A stretch of DNA of 64,000 nt. Source: Pseudomonadales bacterium (GTDB lineage Bacteria; Pseudomonadota; Gammaproteobacteria; Pseudomonadales; DC-out160). A program made the position numbers and the translations under genes. Positions within the stretch are counted from its first letter, which is position 1. Each line of letters begins with the position of its first letter. The stretch lies in NCBI GenBank assembly GCA_019090455.1, contig JAHRWA010000015.1, positions 62,001 through 126,000 on the forward strand, read 5' to 3'. The notes below the pieces were generated by a model. It saw nothing but the letters and a program-made list of their open reading frames with translations. It was not told where the DNA came from and did not search any database. Shown one piece after another: positions 26,504-35,077 of this stretch.

Positions 26504-27688
26504 TTACAGCGCATCTTTCCGGTACATGGTCACAACGCAAGAGCCACCTATTCCAAGGTTATGCTGAAGCGCAATTTTGGCATCTTTCACTTGGCGTTTA
26601 TCAGCTTGGCCGCGAAGCTGCCAAACTAATTCAGTACATTGGGCAAGACCCGTGGCCCCAAGAGGATGCCCTTTAGACAATAATCCGCCTGAAGGATTGG
26701 TTACAACTTTACCGCCGTAGGTGTTGTCGCCATTGCGAATAAACTCTTCTGCTTTGCCTTCTTCACAAAGACGTAGTGCTTCATAAGTTATTAGCTCATT
26801 GGAAGTAAAGCAGTCGTGTAGCTCAACAACGTCTACTTCACTTGCGCTGATGCCCGTCGCTTCATAGACGTCATCCGCAGCGCGTTGAGCCATATGATAG
26901 CCGACCATATCCATTCGGCTGTCTTCAAAACTGTCAGGCTGGTCTGTTTGCATCGCTTGACCTAAAATCTGCACAGCTTCTGTTAAGCCTTTTTTCTTAG
27001 CAAACTCATCTGTGCAAATAACGGCGGCCGCAGCGCCACAAGTTGGTGGGCAGCATTGCAATCTTGTTAAGGGTCCATACTGTGCAGGTGAGGCAAGAAC
27101 CTCTTCTACCGTGACGGCGTCAGTGAATAGAGCGAAAGGGTTGTTAGCAGCATGTTGACGCGCTTTAACGGAAACCATAGCAAAGACTTCATCAGGAGTT
27201 CCGTATTTTTCCTGATATTCAACACCGGCTCCACCAAACATCTGAGCGGCAGGTGGTGCGGGTTTGAAATCTTGTAGTCGCAACATAGTCTCACCGTGAA
27301 ACTGCATGGCGCTGGCTCTGTCCATGAATTTAGAGCCTAGAGCCCCTTTCTCCATTTTTTCAAATCCTACAACAAGAACGCACTCTGCAGCGCCGGATGA
27401 AACGGCTTGGCGTGCAAGGAATAGCGCGCTGGATCCAGTTGAACAGTTACTGTTAACGTTGAAAATGGGAATACCAGTCATGCCTGCTTCATAAACTACG
27501 CGATGACCAGAGCAGCTATCGCCATAAACCCAGCCAGTGTAGGCTTGTTCGATTTCATCGTAGTTAACGCCTGCGTCTTCTAGGGCGAGATTAATTGCAT
27601 CTTTTGCTAGTACGGGATAATCATCCCCGGCACCGGGCTTTTGAAATTTTGTCATGCCTACGCCGATAATATTTACGCGCTTGCTCAT
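26504..27688 (-). CDS. thiolase family protein (SCP2/lipid-transfer type)
   Basis: A 394-residue thiolase-fold protein. ATG 27688 (MSKRVNIIGVG) is chosen because AGGAG lies 8 bp upstream; the longer frame to 27778 is unlikely. The nucleophilic Cys is in NVNSNCSTGSSALF near residue 90, the first His region in VVELHDCFTSNELITYEAL and the second active-site motif in NPSGGLLSKGHPLGATGLAQ. This is the SCP2-thiolase group, whose members act on branched or sterol side-chain acyl-CoAs or are lipid-transfer-like proteins. It is last in an operon with an MFE-2-like dehydrogenase and an acyl-CoA dehydrogenase, so thiolytic cleavage of a 3-ketoacyl-CoA is the likely role. Confidence 0.88.
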   Translation of the reverse strand: MSKRVNIIGVGMTKFQKPGAGDDYPVLAKDAINLALEDAGVNYDEIEQAYTGWVYGDSCSGHRVVYEAGMTGIPIFNVNSNCSTGSSALFLARQAVSSGAAECVLVVGFEKMEKGALGSKFMDRASAMQFHGETMLRLQDFKPAPPAAQMFGGAGVEYQEKYGTPDEVFAMVSVKARQHAANNPFALFTDAVTVEEVLASPAQYGPLTRLQCCPPTCGAAAAVICTDEFAKKKGLTEAVQILGQAMQTDQPDSFEDSRMDMVGYHMAQRAADDVYEATGISASEVDVVELHDCFTSNELITYEALRLCEEGKAEEFIRNGDNTYGGKVVTNPSGGLLSKGHPLGATGLAQCTELVWQLRGQADKRQVKDAKIALQHNLGIGGSCVVTMYRKDAL

Positions 27689-27733
27689 GGTAGAGCTCCT
27701 TGATGTTAAATTATTGCGGGATATGAAAAGTGC

Positions 27734-27772
27734 CAGCAGCTGAGATCGTGAGTTTCTCGACCTCAGCTGCTG
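27734..27772. repeat. 11 bp inverted repeat between the SDR and thiolase genes
   Basis: CAGCAGCTGAG (27734-27744) and CTCAGCTGCTG (27762-27772) are perfect complements around a 17 bp loop, with three further pairs inside after one mismatch. It lies in the 113 bp gap between co-directional genes. It could be an RNA processing or stability element. Confidence 0.7.
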
Positions 27773-27801
27773 TAGCAATACTATTGTTTATCGAATACGT
27801 A

Positions 27802-28704
27802 CTATGTGTTTTGAAGATTGGCCATGATTGATGCCAATGCTTCAGAAGTTCCAGCAGGGTGATCCGCATCGGTAAAGTCCATGACCTTGTCGAAAACACT
27901 TTCAACATCATCACAGTTAAAGTCTTCGCCCAATTTGAATCCTACACCTTTGCTTCGCTCCCAGCGTAAAGCGCCAATCCAGCCAGCGCCGACTTCAAAT
28001 AACTTTCCGTTAACATCGCTATTTTCATTGGCGAGTTTTAAAACGAGAGGGCTAACATACTCAGGCTTAAGCTGATCGCAAATAGCAGGAGGCATGATGG
28101 TCTCTGTTAGACGTGAGCCAGCTATAGGTGCGATTGTATTTGAAAAGATGTTGCGCTTCTTGCCTTCAGCCGCCAACGTTTGAGATAGACCGTGTAGACC
28201 TAGTTTTGCCATGCTGTAGTTGGCTTGGCCAAAGTTGCCATAGATTCCGGCAGCGGATGCAGTAAAGATGAATCGACCGTATTCTTGCTCTCGCATATGA
28301 GGCCAAGCTGCATGAGAACATTTGTATGCGCCACGAACGTGAACGTTGTAAACAAGATCCCAATCTTCATCAGTCATTTTTTGGAAGCTTTTATCACGCA
28401 AGATACCGGCGTTGTTTACCAGTACGTCGATGCGGCCAAAGTTATCCAGTGCTGATTGAACGATCTTGTCGCCATCTTCAACTGAATCATAGTTAGCAAC
28501 GGCTTCGCCGCCTGCTGCTACGATTTCATCAACGACTTTGTCCGCCGCAGAAGTGCCAGATCCAGCGCCGAATGCGCTACCACCTAAATCATTAACTACG
28601 ACTTTTGCGCCACGTGAGGCAAATTGTAGTGCGTGACTGCGACCTAGTCCGTTACCTGCACCGGTAACGACGACGACTCGATCATCAAAACGTAATTCAG
28701 ACAT
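27802..28704 (-). CDS. short-chain dehydrogenase, MFE-2/17-beta-HSD4-like
   Basis: A 300-residue SDR enzyme. ATG 28704 ([10 protein letters not shown]) is supported by GGAGAAAG upstream. The NAD-binding motif is [29 protein letters not shown] (in the N-terminal third), then [11 protein letters not shown], the catalytic Ser in [12 protein letters not shown] and YSMAK. The '[13 protein letters not shown]' and '[18 protein letters not shown]' stretches are hallmarks of the (3R)-hydroxyacyl-CoA dehydrogenase part of peroxisomal multifunctional enzyme type 2. There is no fused hydratase or SCP2 domain, so the enzyme is stand-alone. It probably oxidises a 3-hydroxyacyl-CoA made by the neighbouring acyl-CoA dehydrogenase pathway. 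Confidence 0.9.
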   Translation of the reverse strand: MSELRFDDRVVVVTGAGNGLGRSHALQFASRGAKVVVNDLGGSAFGAGSGTSAADKVVDEIVAAGGEAVANYDSVEDGDKIVQSALDNFGRIDVLVNNAGILRDKSFQKMTDEDWDLVYNVHVRGAYKCSHAAWPHMREQEYGRFIFTASAAGIYGNFGQANYSMAKLGLHGLSQTLAAEGKKRNIFSNTIAPIAGSRLTETIMPPAICDQLKPEYVSPLVLKLANENSDVNGKLFEVGAGWIGALRWERSKGVGFKLGEDFNCDDVESVFDKVMDFTDADHPAGTSEALASIMANLQNT

Positions 28705-28808
28705 ATTCTTTCTCCGTGCTCTATTTTTCAAGAGCGTTAGTGGGTTGTACTTTTGTTTGTTGGTGAATGTTTCTTGTTGTTAAGACTTAATGTTATCAAT
28801 TCTTAGGT

Positions 28809-29942
28809 TTATAAACCTAAGTCTCGACCAATAACTTCTTTCATTATTTCGTTAGTTCCAGCAAAAATAGTGGTAATTCTAGCGTCCGTGTAAGCACGGG
28901 CAATGGGGTATTCATTCATATACCCATATCCACCGTGGAACTGTACGCATTCGTAAACTACTTTGTTGAGCAAGTCAGTGGTCCAATACTTTGCCATGCA
29001 CGCTTCTTGTGGCGTAGCCTCGCCCTTTAAGTGTTTCATGGTGAGGTCATCGATGAAGGTTTGTCCGATGGTGATTTCGGTTTTCATTTCTGCCATTTTA
29101 AAACGAGTATTTTGGAATTTGCCGATGGGCTTACCAAATGCGTTCCGCTCTTTCACATAATCTAGCGTCAGATCAAATGCGTATTGAGCAGAAGCGATGG
29201 CAGCGATAGAGCAAGAGAGTCTTTCTTGAGCAAGCTTTTGCATGAGGTAAATAAAGCCTTGGCCTGGCTTGCCTAGAATATTTTCTTTGGGAATCTCAAC
29301 GTTCTCAAAAAACAGTTCGGCAGTATCCTGACCTTTCATTCCCATTTTATCGAGGTTGCGTCCGCGATTAAATCCTTCCATGCCACGCTCTACAATACAA
29401 AGGGTGATGCCTGCGCCTTCGAGTTGCGCAACAACAATGACGATGTCAGATAAAATACCATTGGTGATAAATGTTTTCGAACCATTCAAGACGTAGTGGC
29501 TGCCCTTATCTTCGAGTCGTGTTTTAACAGCTTGAAGATCTGATCCTGTACCGGGCTCTGTCATAGCAATGGCTAAAATAATTTCGCCAGATGCACATTT
29601 AGGTAGGTACTTACGTTTTTGCTCATCATTACCGATCGCGTCAATATAGGGAGCGATAATGTCATTGTGTAGGCTTAGCGCAAATCCGGTTTCACCCACT
29701 CTAGAGACTTCTTCTATCATGATGGCGGAGTAGCGGAAATCTCTTAGACCGAGTCCGCCGAATTCCTCATCGACGAAGGGGATTAGAAAACCATTTTCAC
29801 CGGCTTTACGCCACACGTCTCTAGAAACGATGCCGTCTTTCGCCCATTGCTCTGAATTGGGTTTGATTTCTTCTTCACAAAAACGACGGAAATTATCACG
29901 GAAAATAACGTGATCTTCTTCAAATAATGCGCGTTCTGCCAT
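28809..29942 (-). CDS. acyl-CoA dehydrogenase (long-chain/LCAD-like)
   Basis: A 377-residue homotetrameric-type acyl-CoA dehydrogenase. Motifs: FGGLGLRDFRYSAIMIEE, the FAD-binding segment AIAMTEPGTGSDLQAVKT, TRLEDKGSHYVLNGSKTFITNG, MGMKGQDTAELFFENV, YVKERNAFGKPIGKFQ and the C-terminal QFHGGYGYMNEYPIARAYTDARITTIFAGTNEIMKE (given in pieces). The last stretch closely matches long-chain enzymes. GGAG precedes ATG 29942. It leads a three-gene minus-strand operon with the MFE-2-like SDR and the SCP2-type thiolase. A 14 bp palindrome directly upstream may regulate it. Confidence 0.92.
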   Translation of the reverse strand: MAERALFEEDHVIFRDNFRRFCEEEIKPNSEQWAKDGIVSRDVWRKAGENGFLIPFVDEEFGGLGLRDFRYSAIMIEEVSRVGETGFALSLHNDIIAPYIDAIGNDEQKRKYLPKCASGEIILAIAMTEPGTGSDLQAVKTRLEDKGSHYVLNGSKTFITNGILSDIVIVVAQLEGAGITLCIVERGMEGFNRGRNLDKMGMKGQDTAELFFENVEIPKENILGKPGQGFIYLMQKLAQERLSCSIAAIASAQYAFDLTLDYVKERNAFGKPIGKFQNTRFKMAEMKTEITIGQTFIDDLTMKHLKGEATPQEACMAKYWTTDLLNKVVYECVQFHGGYGYMNEYPIARAYTDARITTIFAGTNEIMKEVIGRDLGL

Positions 29943-30292
29943 GTCGAGACTCCAGTAGCTTATTAAGGGTGGCCACCCTATTTTATGTGGCGTTATTATT
30001 AGATTAATGGGCTAAAGCCAACATGACGCAATGTGCCAAATTGATTGACAATATCTATCAGATACAGGGTCAGTGGTTATTATTTTGAATGAAAAGAGGG
30101 GTGAAATAACATCAAAAGACGTAATGTTACTTAATTGTCAAAATTTCAAGCATCAATTTCTAATAGGATTGCGGTGTAAAAAGGGTCGCTGGGGGAGGGT
30201 GTTGTCTTGCCATTACTGATAGAAGCCCCAATAGCCCTAAAGCAACAGCTAGATAATGTAAAAGCTGAATTCCTATTTAACGAACGCCAATT
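29943..30292. other. non-coding region carrying the acyl-CoA dehydrogenase promoter
   Basis: A 350 bp gap between the acyl-CoA dehydrogenase start and the GH172 stop, both genes on the minus strand. Besides the palindrome at 29966-29979 and AT-rich sequence, no gene or clear terminator was seen. Confidence 0.4.
29966..29979. promoter_or_regulatory. 14 bp perfect palindrome upstream of the acyl-CoA dehydrogenase operon
   Basis: AGGGTGGCCACCCT is fully self-complementary and lies 24-37 bp upstream of ATG 29942, in the promoter or leader. It is a good candidate operator for a repressor of the degradation operon. It does not match a binding site I recognise. Confidence 0.45.
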
Positions 30293-31987
30293 TCAGTCAG
30301 TGTAGTAGTAGGCCACTGTGCGATAACGTTTCAACGCTGCGGGTGTCATGGCTCCTATTTCAAGTCGAAAATTAATCGCTGTTTGATAGTCAATGGCGTC
30401 GTGAAAAAGGTGCCATCGACAGGCCGAGCTATTTTCCTCATCATTCTCTTCATCCACTGTTCGACCCCAGTTTTGAGCAAAGGGGGTGGAGTAGGGGGCA
30501 TCCTTAAAATAAAAAGAGGAGTTAAAGTAGTCTTCCGTGCCGGTGCCAACAATTCGTTCTTCACCATCAATGATGGCATGTTCATCTCCCTCTAGATAAC
30601 TGAAGCGTGTGCGGCCTCCGATACCGTCGCTGGATTGCCCTTGAAACTGGGCACAAATCCCCACCAGACGCCCTCGTCCCGTGTGTGTGAAAAACGGGTG
30701 ATAGCCGCCACTATCTGTTGATGCAAGGGTTTCATTATATTGCGTGGACAGATAACCCCATGGTTGTACCGGCGTGTCGTTGGTGCTGAGATAGGCCGTC
30801 AACTCCAATGGAATATTCACTGGATTCTCAGAGGATAAGGTAATAACCGCTTGTTGACTGAAGGGCATGGGTAAATCAATATTTAAGGTAATAGTCGAAT
30901 CATTGTCGTTGGCGCGGGTACTTAAGATGATGTTGCTGACGGTTGGTATTATTTGGGAGCCAGAAAATAAATCCATTAGCTTCAGATCAATACTCTCTGT
31001 TTGTTGCTGATCCCAACCTATGGTTAAGTGAAGTTTATTGAGCTCGTCCAAATCTTGTTCGTCAAAGGTCGCACTAAATCGCTGTACGGTCGCCGGTCCA
31101 GGGAGTGTCCATATAGTCTGTGCCGTACTACTCAAATCAACTGAATGGGACATCTTAACTAAATCACCGTGGGGCTCAAAGTTCAGTTGGCCGAGATAGT
31201 CGATAACCTCGTCTCTGAGTGGAGATTTGGTAGTAGCCACTGGCGTTTCTTGGGCTGTGTTGTTTAATACGGCGTTGATTTGATAGTAGTAGGCCTCGTC
31301 AAGAATGAGCATTCGATCTAAAGTTACAATCAACTTTGAGTTAAAGCTAATGGGATAATTCCAAGCGATGAAATTGTCACTGGCTGCGCCAAAGGGATAG
31401 GTGAGTTGATCGTTCACTTTTCCTTGGTACATTTCCAACAACTCCATCTGAAAGGCAGGGGTCGTCCGATTGTCTATATATAGGCGGATGGTGCCGGTGG
31501 GGACAAGGCCGATCAAACGAGTGATTTGAGTCAGCCACATTCGTGTCATGATGCCGGAACCCTCCCATCTCGCTAAAACGGCGCCTTGGATATAGTCTTC
31601 TTCACAGCTTGAATGATCGTAGCGGTGCGGAAGGGACGGAGAGTTAATCGCAATTAGTTTGGCAGGGCGACATTGAAAATGATTCGCATCATAATTCTCC
31701 GGCCAGCCGAAAAACCAAGGCATACCCTGTGTAAAAAACTGCTCTAACTTGCCGAGTACCGGTTGGGTTTCATTTGGCCTTTGAGAGCTGCTAGCTTGGA
31801 AATAAGATCGATCCTTGAAGACAGGCAACGACTCGAGATGGGTCATCTCCAAAAGGGACTCTTCAGTTGCACTTTCTTCGGGGAAAATATTACGACTGCA
31901 GCCAACCTGTAAAATGAGTATCAGACCAAAGGCCAGAGCAAAAATTTTATGAGGAAAGCGATAAGGTAAATTATTTCTTCTGATCAT
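30293..31987 (-). CDS. GH172/DUF2961-family lipoprotein
   Basis: A 564-residue exported protein. The signal peptide ends in a lipobox (ILQVGC near residue 29), so it is a probable periplasmic or outer-membrane lipoprotein. The DUF2961 core (now glycoside hydrolase family 172, whose characterised members cleave alpha-D-fructofuranosides and related linkages) is recognised by WFGWPENYDAN, VLARWEGSGIMTRMW, FTHTGRGRLVG and the hallmark GTGTEDYFNSSFYF near residue 487. Ends with a TPAALKRYRTVAYYY strand. No other carbohydrate gene lies nearby, which is unusual. The substrate is unknown; the fold assignment is strong. Confidence 0.8.
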   Translation of the reverse strand: MIRRNNLPYRFPHKIFALAFGLILILQVGCSRNIFPEESATEESLLEMTHLESLPVFKDRSYFQASSSQRPNETQPVLGKLEQFFTQGMPWFFGWPENYDANHFQCRPAKLIAINSPSLPHRYDHSSCEEDYIQGAVLARWEGSGIMTRMWLTQITRLIGLVPTGTIRLYIDNRTTPAFQMELLEMYQGKVNDQLTYPFGAASDNFIAWNYPISFNSKLIVTLDRMLILDEAYYYQINAVLNNTAQETPVATTKSPLRDEVIDYLGQLNFEPHGDLVKMSHSVDLSSTAQTIWTLPGPATVQRFSATFDEQDLDELNKLHLTIGWDQQQTESIDLKLMDLFSGSQIIPTVSNIILSTRANDNDSTITLNIDLPMPFSQQAVITLSSENPVNIPLELTAYLSTNDTPVQPWGYLSTQYNETLASTDSGGYHPFFTHTGRGRLVGICAQFQGQSSDGIGGRTRFSYLEGDEHAIIDGEERIVGTGTEDYFNSSFYFKDAPYSTPFAQNWGRTVDEENDEENSSACRWHLFHDAIDYQTAINFRLEIGAMTPAALKRYRTVAYYYTD

Positions 31988-32076
31988 GGGGTCTGTCCTT
32001 ATACACCGTTACTTTTATACCGAAAAGTGAGAATTCCTCATTATCACTCAGCTGTTTTTAATCTTCAATGTGACAC

Positions 32077-32496
32077 TCATTTCCTATCCAAACACTTTTT
32101 TAACACTAAGTAGGCGAGCATAAGCGGTTCACCGAAGAGGGCAAGAGCTACGGAAAAACCATTGCTGCTAATCATGGAGTCGAGTAAACCCTCTTTCATG
32201 AGTTGATCATTAATTAGGTATGTCCAGGTGGAGTAGGGTGCTTTTAGATTGTTATCCACTTTATCGAGGACTCCGTTTTTTAATTCAAGTGTTTTGAATT
32301 TCGCCAAGACGTGCTTGTCTATAACGGTGTCGATATTGTCAAATAGACGAATAACAATTTTCTTGAATTCATCAATAGGTTGCTTTCCCCCTAGGCGAAA
32401 AAGATGAATGCTTGCCTTGGCTTCGGCGATTTCATGCTGGTGCTCTGGCCATGCATCGTCGATGCATTTCAGTAGAATAATTTTACATGTTGCCAA
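32077..32496 (-). CDS. hypothetical protein
   Basis: A 139-codon frame with a TTG start at 32496 preceded by GAAGGT. The product has a leading stretch IILLKCIDDAWPEHQHEIAEAKASIH, a central charged helical part and a hydrophobic C-terminal segment (FSVALALFGEPLMLAYLVLKK) that could be a membrane or amphipathic helix. I do not recognise a family. Amino acid composition looks protein-like. It lies 89 bp upstream of the GH172 gene on the same strand and could be co-transcribed. It may be a small orphan gene or a decayed one. Confidence 0.45.
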   Translation of the reverse strand: MATCKIILLKCIDDAWPEHQHEIAEAKASIHLFRLGGKQPIDEFKKIVIRLFDNIDTVIDKHVLAKFKTLELKNGVLDKVDNNLKAPYSTWTYLINDQLMKEGLLDSMISSNGFSVALALFGEPLMLAYLVLKKCLDRK

Positions 32497-33061
32497 TTCT
32501 GACCTTCGGCAATCGCTTGCATTCGACCGACAATTTTTAGAATAAGGGGGTTGCTGACAGCGAGGCTGTGTTGGTAGAGATGTGAATAGTTATCGCGAGA
32601 GTGAGTTTAGTTTTGACAGCGATTGTTGTCTCGATTATTCGTTTTTTGTAATGATTTATAAGATCGGCAGTATTCAACTGAGAATGAGAACGTAAAGGCA
32701 AACTAAGTCGAGGCAAACTCTGTTGTTCGCTATCGGGTAAAGGCTCGATTATTTCAAATCTCTATGATGAGTGATATTTAATCTTCAACATCATAATTGA
32801 AGTGATATGGTTCTTTTGTCCTCCAGTATAAAGGCATCAGCGTAATAGGATTCCCGTTGCGTTGGATGCCTTGTGGAAGCCTCTGTGCTATCTATTAAAC
32901 TATTATTCTAGAAACTGTATACTGTGTATTGATAAAGTCATATACCATTCTGCTTGAGAAATGCATATGACTGTTAGGGTTCCTCTTGTCACTTTGTGTG
33001 ACGGGTGGTTAGAAACTATGCGTTAGTTGGGAAGATCTAGGACGACAAAAGTAGACAGCTT
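32497..33061. other. 565 bp non-coding region upstream of the AraC gene
   Basis: No gene with recognisable product on either strand. It contains GTCAC (32988-32992)/GTGAC (32998-33002) with a 5 bp spacer, and CTTCAA/TTGAAG around 32783-32802. It probably holds divergent promoters for the AraC gene and the unknown ORF. No small RNA could be recognised by eye. Confidence 0.4.
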
Positions 33062-34096
33062 ATGTATCAATCGAAAGAGCCCTTGAATAGTGTGCCGGTG
33101 AGACGTGCCATACAATTATTAGAGGGCGCGAAACGTAGCGGCGTTAAGGTAGAGGAATTATTGGAGGAGGTGGGTATTGATCCCGCTTCTGCGTATGAAC
33201 CCGACGCGAGAGTCGATAAGAAAAAATTCATACACCTTATGCTGACCATCATGAGACGAACAGAGGATGAGTTCATGGGGTTTGGGTTTGGCCGTAAGTC
33301 CAAGCCGGGTACGTTTAGTATGATGGCCCATGCCGTGATAAATTGCTCTACACTTGAGAAGGCGCTGCGGCGTAGTTTGAAGTTTTATGAGTTGTTTGAT
33401 CACCGAGGAAAATCGAAATTAGAGTTTACCGATAAGGACGCCATTTTTACCGTTCCATTGACTGAAGATTCTGAAATTGGTCCTTATTTAGTAGAAGCGA
33501 TTATTTTTCTCTCGATTCGATTTATGAGTTGGTTGATCGGCCAGCAAATTGTGCCGCGAAAAATTACCGTTGAATTTCCAGAACAAGAGGATGATCATGA
33601 ATATAAAGAGCTATTCAGTTGTCCTGTTCTCTTTAGCCAATCGGCCAATGAAATAGTCATAGATCGAAAATACTTTGAAATGCCTTTGGTTCAAAATCCT
33701 CTTTCACTTTCACGGTTTCTCAAGTCATCTCTGGCTGAGTTAATGGATGGCAATATTCAAAATGCGAGCTTGAATGCACAAATTCGAAATATTATTAGTA
33801 AGGAGTTTGGTAATAATTTTCCGGATTTTTCAGTTATCTGTGGCAAATTGAATATGACGCCGCAAACGTTGAGACGTCGTCTAAAGGAGGAGAATACGAG
33901 CTATCAAGCAATTAAGGATAGTATTCGTAAAGACGCATCCATTTTTTATTTGTCGAAGCATGAGCTTTCAATTGATGAGATTGCATTGTTGATGGGTTTT
34001 TCTGAAGCCAGCTCTTTTCACCGAGCATTTAAGAAATGGACGGGTAAAACCCCGTCGATATACCGCAGTGAGTTGCTCTATACTCAAAGTCAATGA
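33062..34096 (+). CDS. AraC family transcriptional regulator
   Basis: A 344-residue regulator of the type with an N-terminal 'arabinose-binding/OruR-like' domain (about 15-200; VKVEELLEEVGID, GTFSMMAHAVINCSTLEKAL) and a C-terminal double helix-turn-helix of the AraC family. The DNA-binding part is FSVICGKLNMTPQTLRRRLKEENTSYQAIKD and LSIDEIALLMGFSEASSFHRAFKKWTGKTPS (in pieces), both canonical. This architecture is common in regulators of acyl-CoA or fatty-acid-related genes, but the effector is unknown. ATG 33062 has only a weak ribosome-binding site. It is followed by purU on the same strand, 52 bp away, which is probably an independent gene. Confidence 0.88.
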   Translation: MYQSKEPLNSVPVRRAIQLLEGAKRSGVKVEELLEEVGIDPASAYEPDARVDKKKFIHLMLTIMRRTEDEFMGFGFGRKSKPGTFSMMAHAVINCSTLEKALRRSLKFYELFDHRGKSKLEFTDKDAIFTVPLTEDSEIGPYLVEAIIFLSIRFMSWLIGQQIVPRKITVEFPEQEDDHEYKELFSCPVLFSQSANEIVIDRKYFEMPLVQNPLSLSRFLKSSLAELMDGNIQNASLNAQIRNIISKEFGNNFPDFSVICGKLNMTPQTLRRRLKEENTSYQAIKDSIRKDASIFYLSKHELSIDEIALLMGFSEASSFHRAFKKWTGKTPSIYRSELLYTQSQ

Positions 34097-34148
34097 GCTG
34101 CATTTCGCTAAGAAACTACAGTTCGAACTAAACAATTAGGAATGAATA

Positions 34149-35030
34149 ATGTCTTCTGACGTCTCCGAGTCTCATGACACCACGGCTCGTTTGCTTATCA
34201 CCTGTCCGGATAAGCCGGGTATCGTTGCTGCAGTATCTACTTTTTTCTTTAATCATGGCGCGAATATTACGGCCTTGGACCAGTACTCGACTGATCCCGA
34301 GGGAGGTACGTTCTTCACGCGTTTAGAATTTCAGACGCCACATCTCAATATTGGGAAATCGGTTTTGATGAAAGCGTTTTCAGAAACCGTCGGGAAACGT
34401 TACGACATGGATTGGCGCATTACCTATGCAGCCGATGTAAAGAAAGTCGTTTTGCTAGTCTCCAAGCATGATCATGCTTTGTTGGAATTGTTGTGGCGCT
34501 GGTCTCGTGGAGAGTTGGCGGCTGATATATCCATGGTGATAAGCAATCATGAAGATTTAAGGGAGTCGGTGGAAGGCTTCGGGTTGCCCTTTCATCATGT
34601 GCCCGTTGCGAAAGATGATAAGCCAGCGGCAGAGCAACAAGTTTTGACATTAATCGAAGATCAAGCCGATCTCGTTGTTCTAGCGCGCTATATGCAAGTG
34701 CTGAGTGAGTCGTTTGTGTCACGGTTTGAAAATCAAATTATTAATATTCATCACTCCTTTTTACCGGCTTTTGTTGGAGCAGACCCTTATCAGCAAGCGT
34801 ACGATAAGGGCGTTAAAATTATTGGCGCTACCTCTCACTATGTGACGAGTGAATTGGATATGGGGCCTATTATCGACCAGAGTATTTTGCGTGTTTCACA
34901 CCGGGATACGGTGAAAACCTTGAGGGAAAAAGGGAAAGATATTGAACGTAACGTATTGGCCAGGGCCGTACGTTGTCATTTAGAAGATCGTATTATTGTT
35001 CACGGAAATAAAACAATAGTATTTGATTAG
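34149..35030 (+). CDS. purU: formyltetrahydrofolate deformylase PurU
   Basis: A 293-residue enzyme that hydrolyses 10-formyltetrahydrofolate to formate and tetrahydrofolate, balancing one-carbon pools for purine synthesis. An N-terminal ACT domain (ITCPDKPGIVAAVSTFFFNHGANITALDQYS) is followed by the formyltransferase fold with the catalytic IHHSFLPAFVGADPYQQAYDKGVKIIGATSHYVTSELDMGPIIDQ (in pieces), containing the His and Asp of the active site. Length matches the family. TAGGAATGAATA precedes ATG 34149. A standard housekeeping gene. Confidence 0.95.
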   Translation: MSSDVSESHDTTARLLITCPDKPGIVAAVSTFFFNHGANITALDQYSTDPEGGTFFTRLEFQTPHLNIGKSVLMKAFSETVGKRYDMDWRITYAADVKKVVLLVSKHDHALLELLWRWSRGELAADISMVISNHEDLRESVEGFGLPFHHVPVAKDDKPAAEQQVLTLIEDQADLVVLARYMQVLSESFVSRFENQIINIHHSFLPAFVGADPYQQAYDKGVKIIGATSHYVTSELDMGPIIDQSILRVSHRDTVKTLREKGKDIERNVLARAVRCHLEDRIIVHGNKTIVFD

Positions 35031-35077
35031 GTTGGAAAAAAATTGCGGAAGAAAAAGAGGTAGTTGTAAAAAATAGA

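Noticed and set aside
32988-33002. GTCAC-N5-GTGAC as a CRP-type site
   Set aside because: The half-sites are in the wrong order for TGTGA-N6-TCACA; it may be another operator but no claim can be made.
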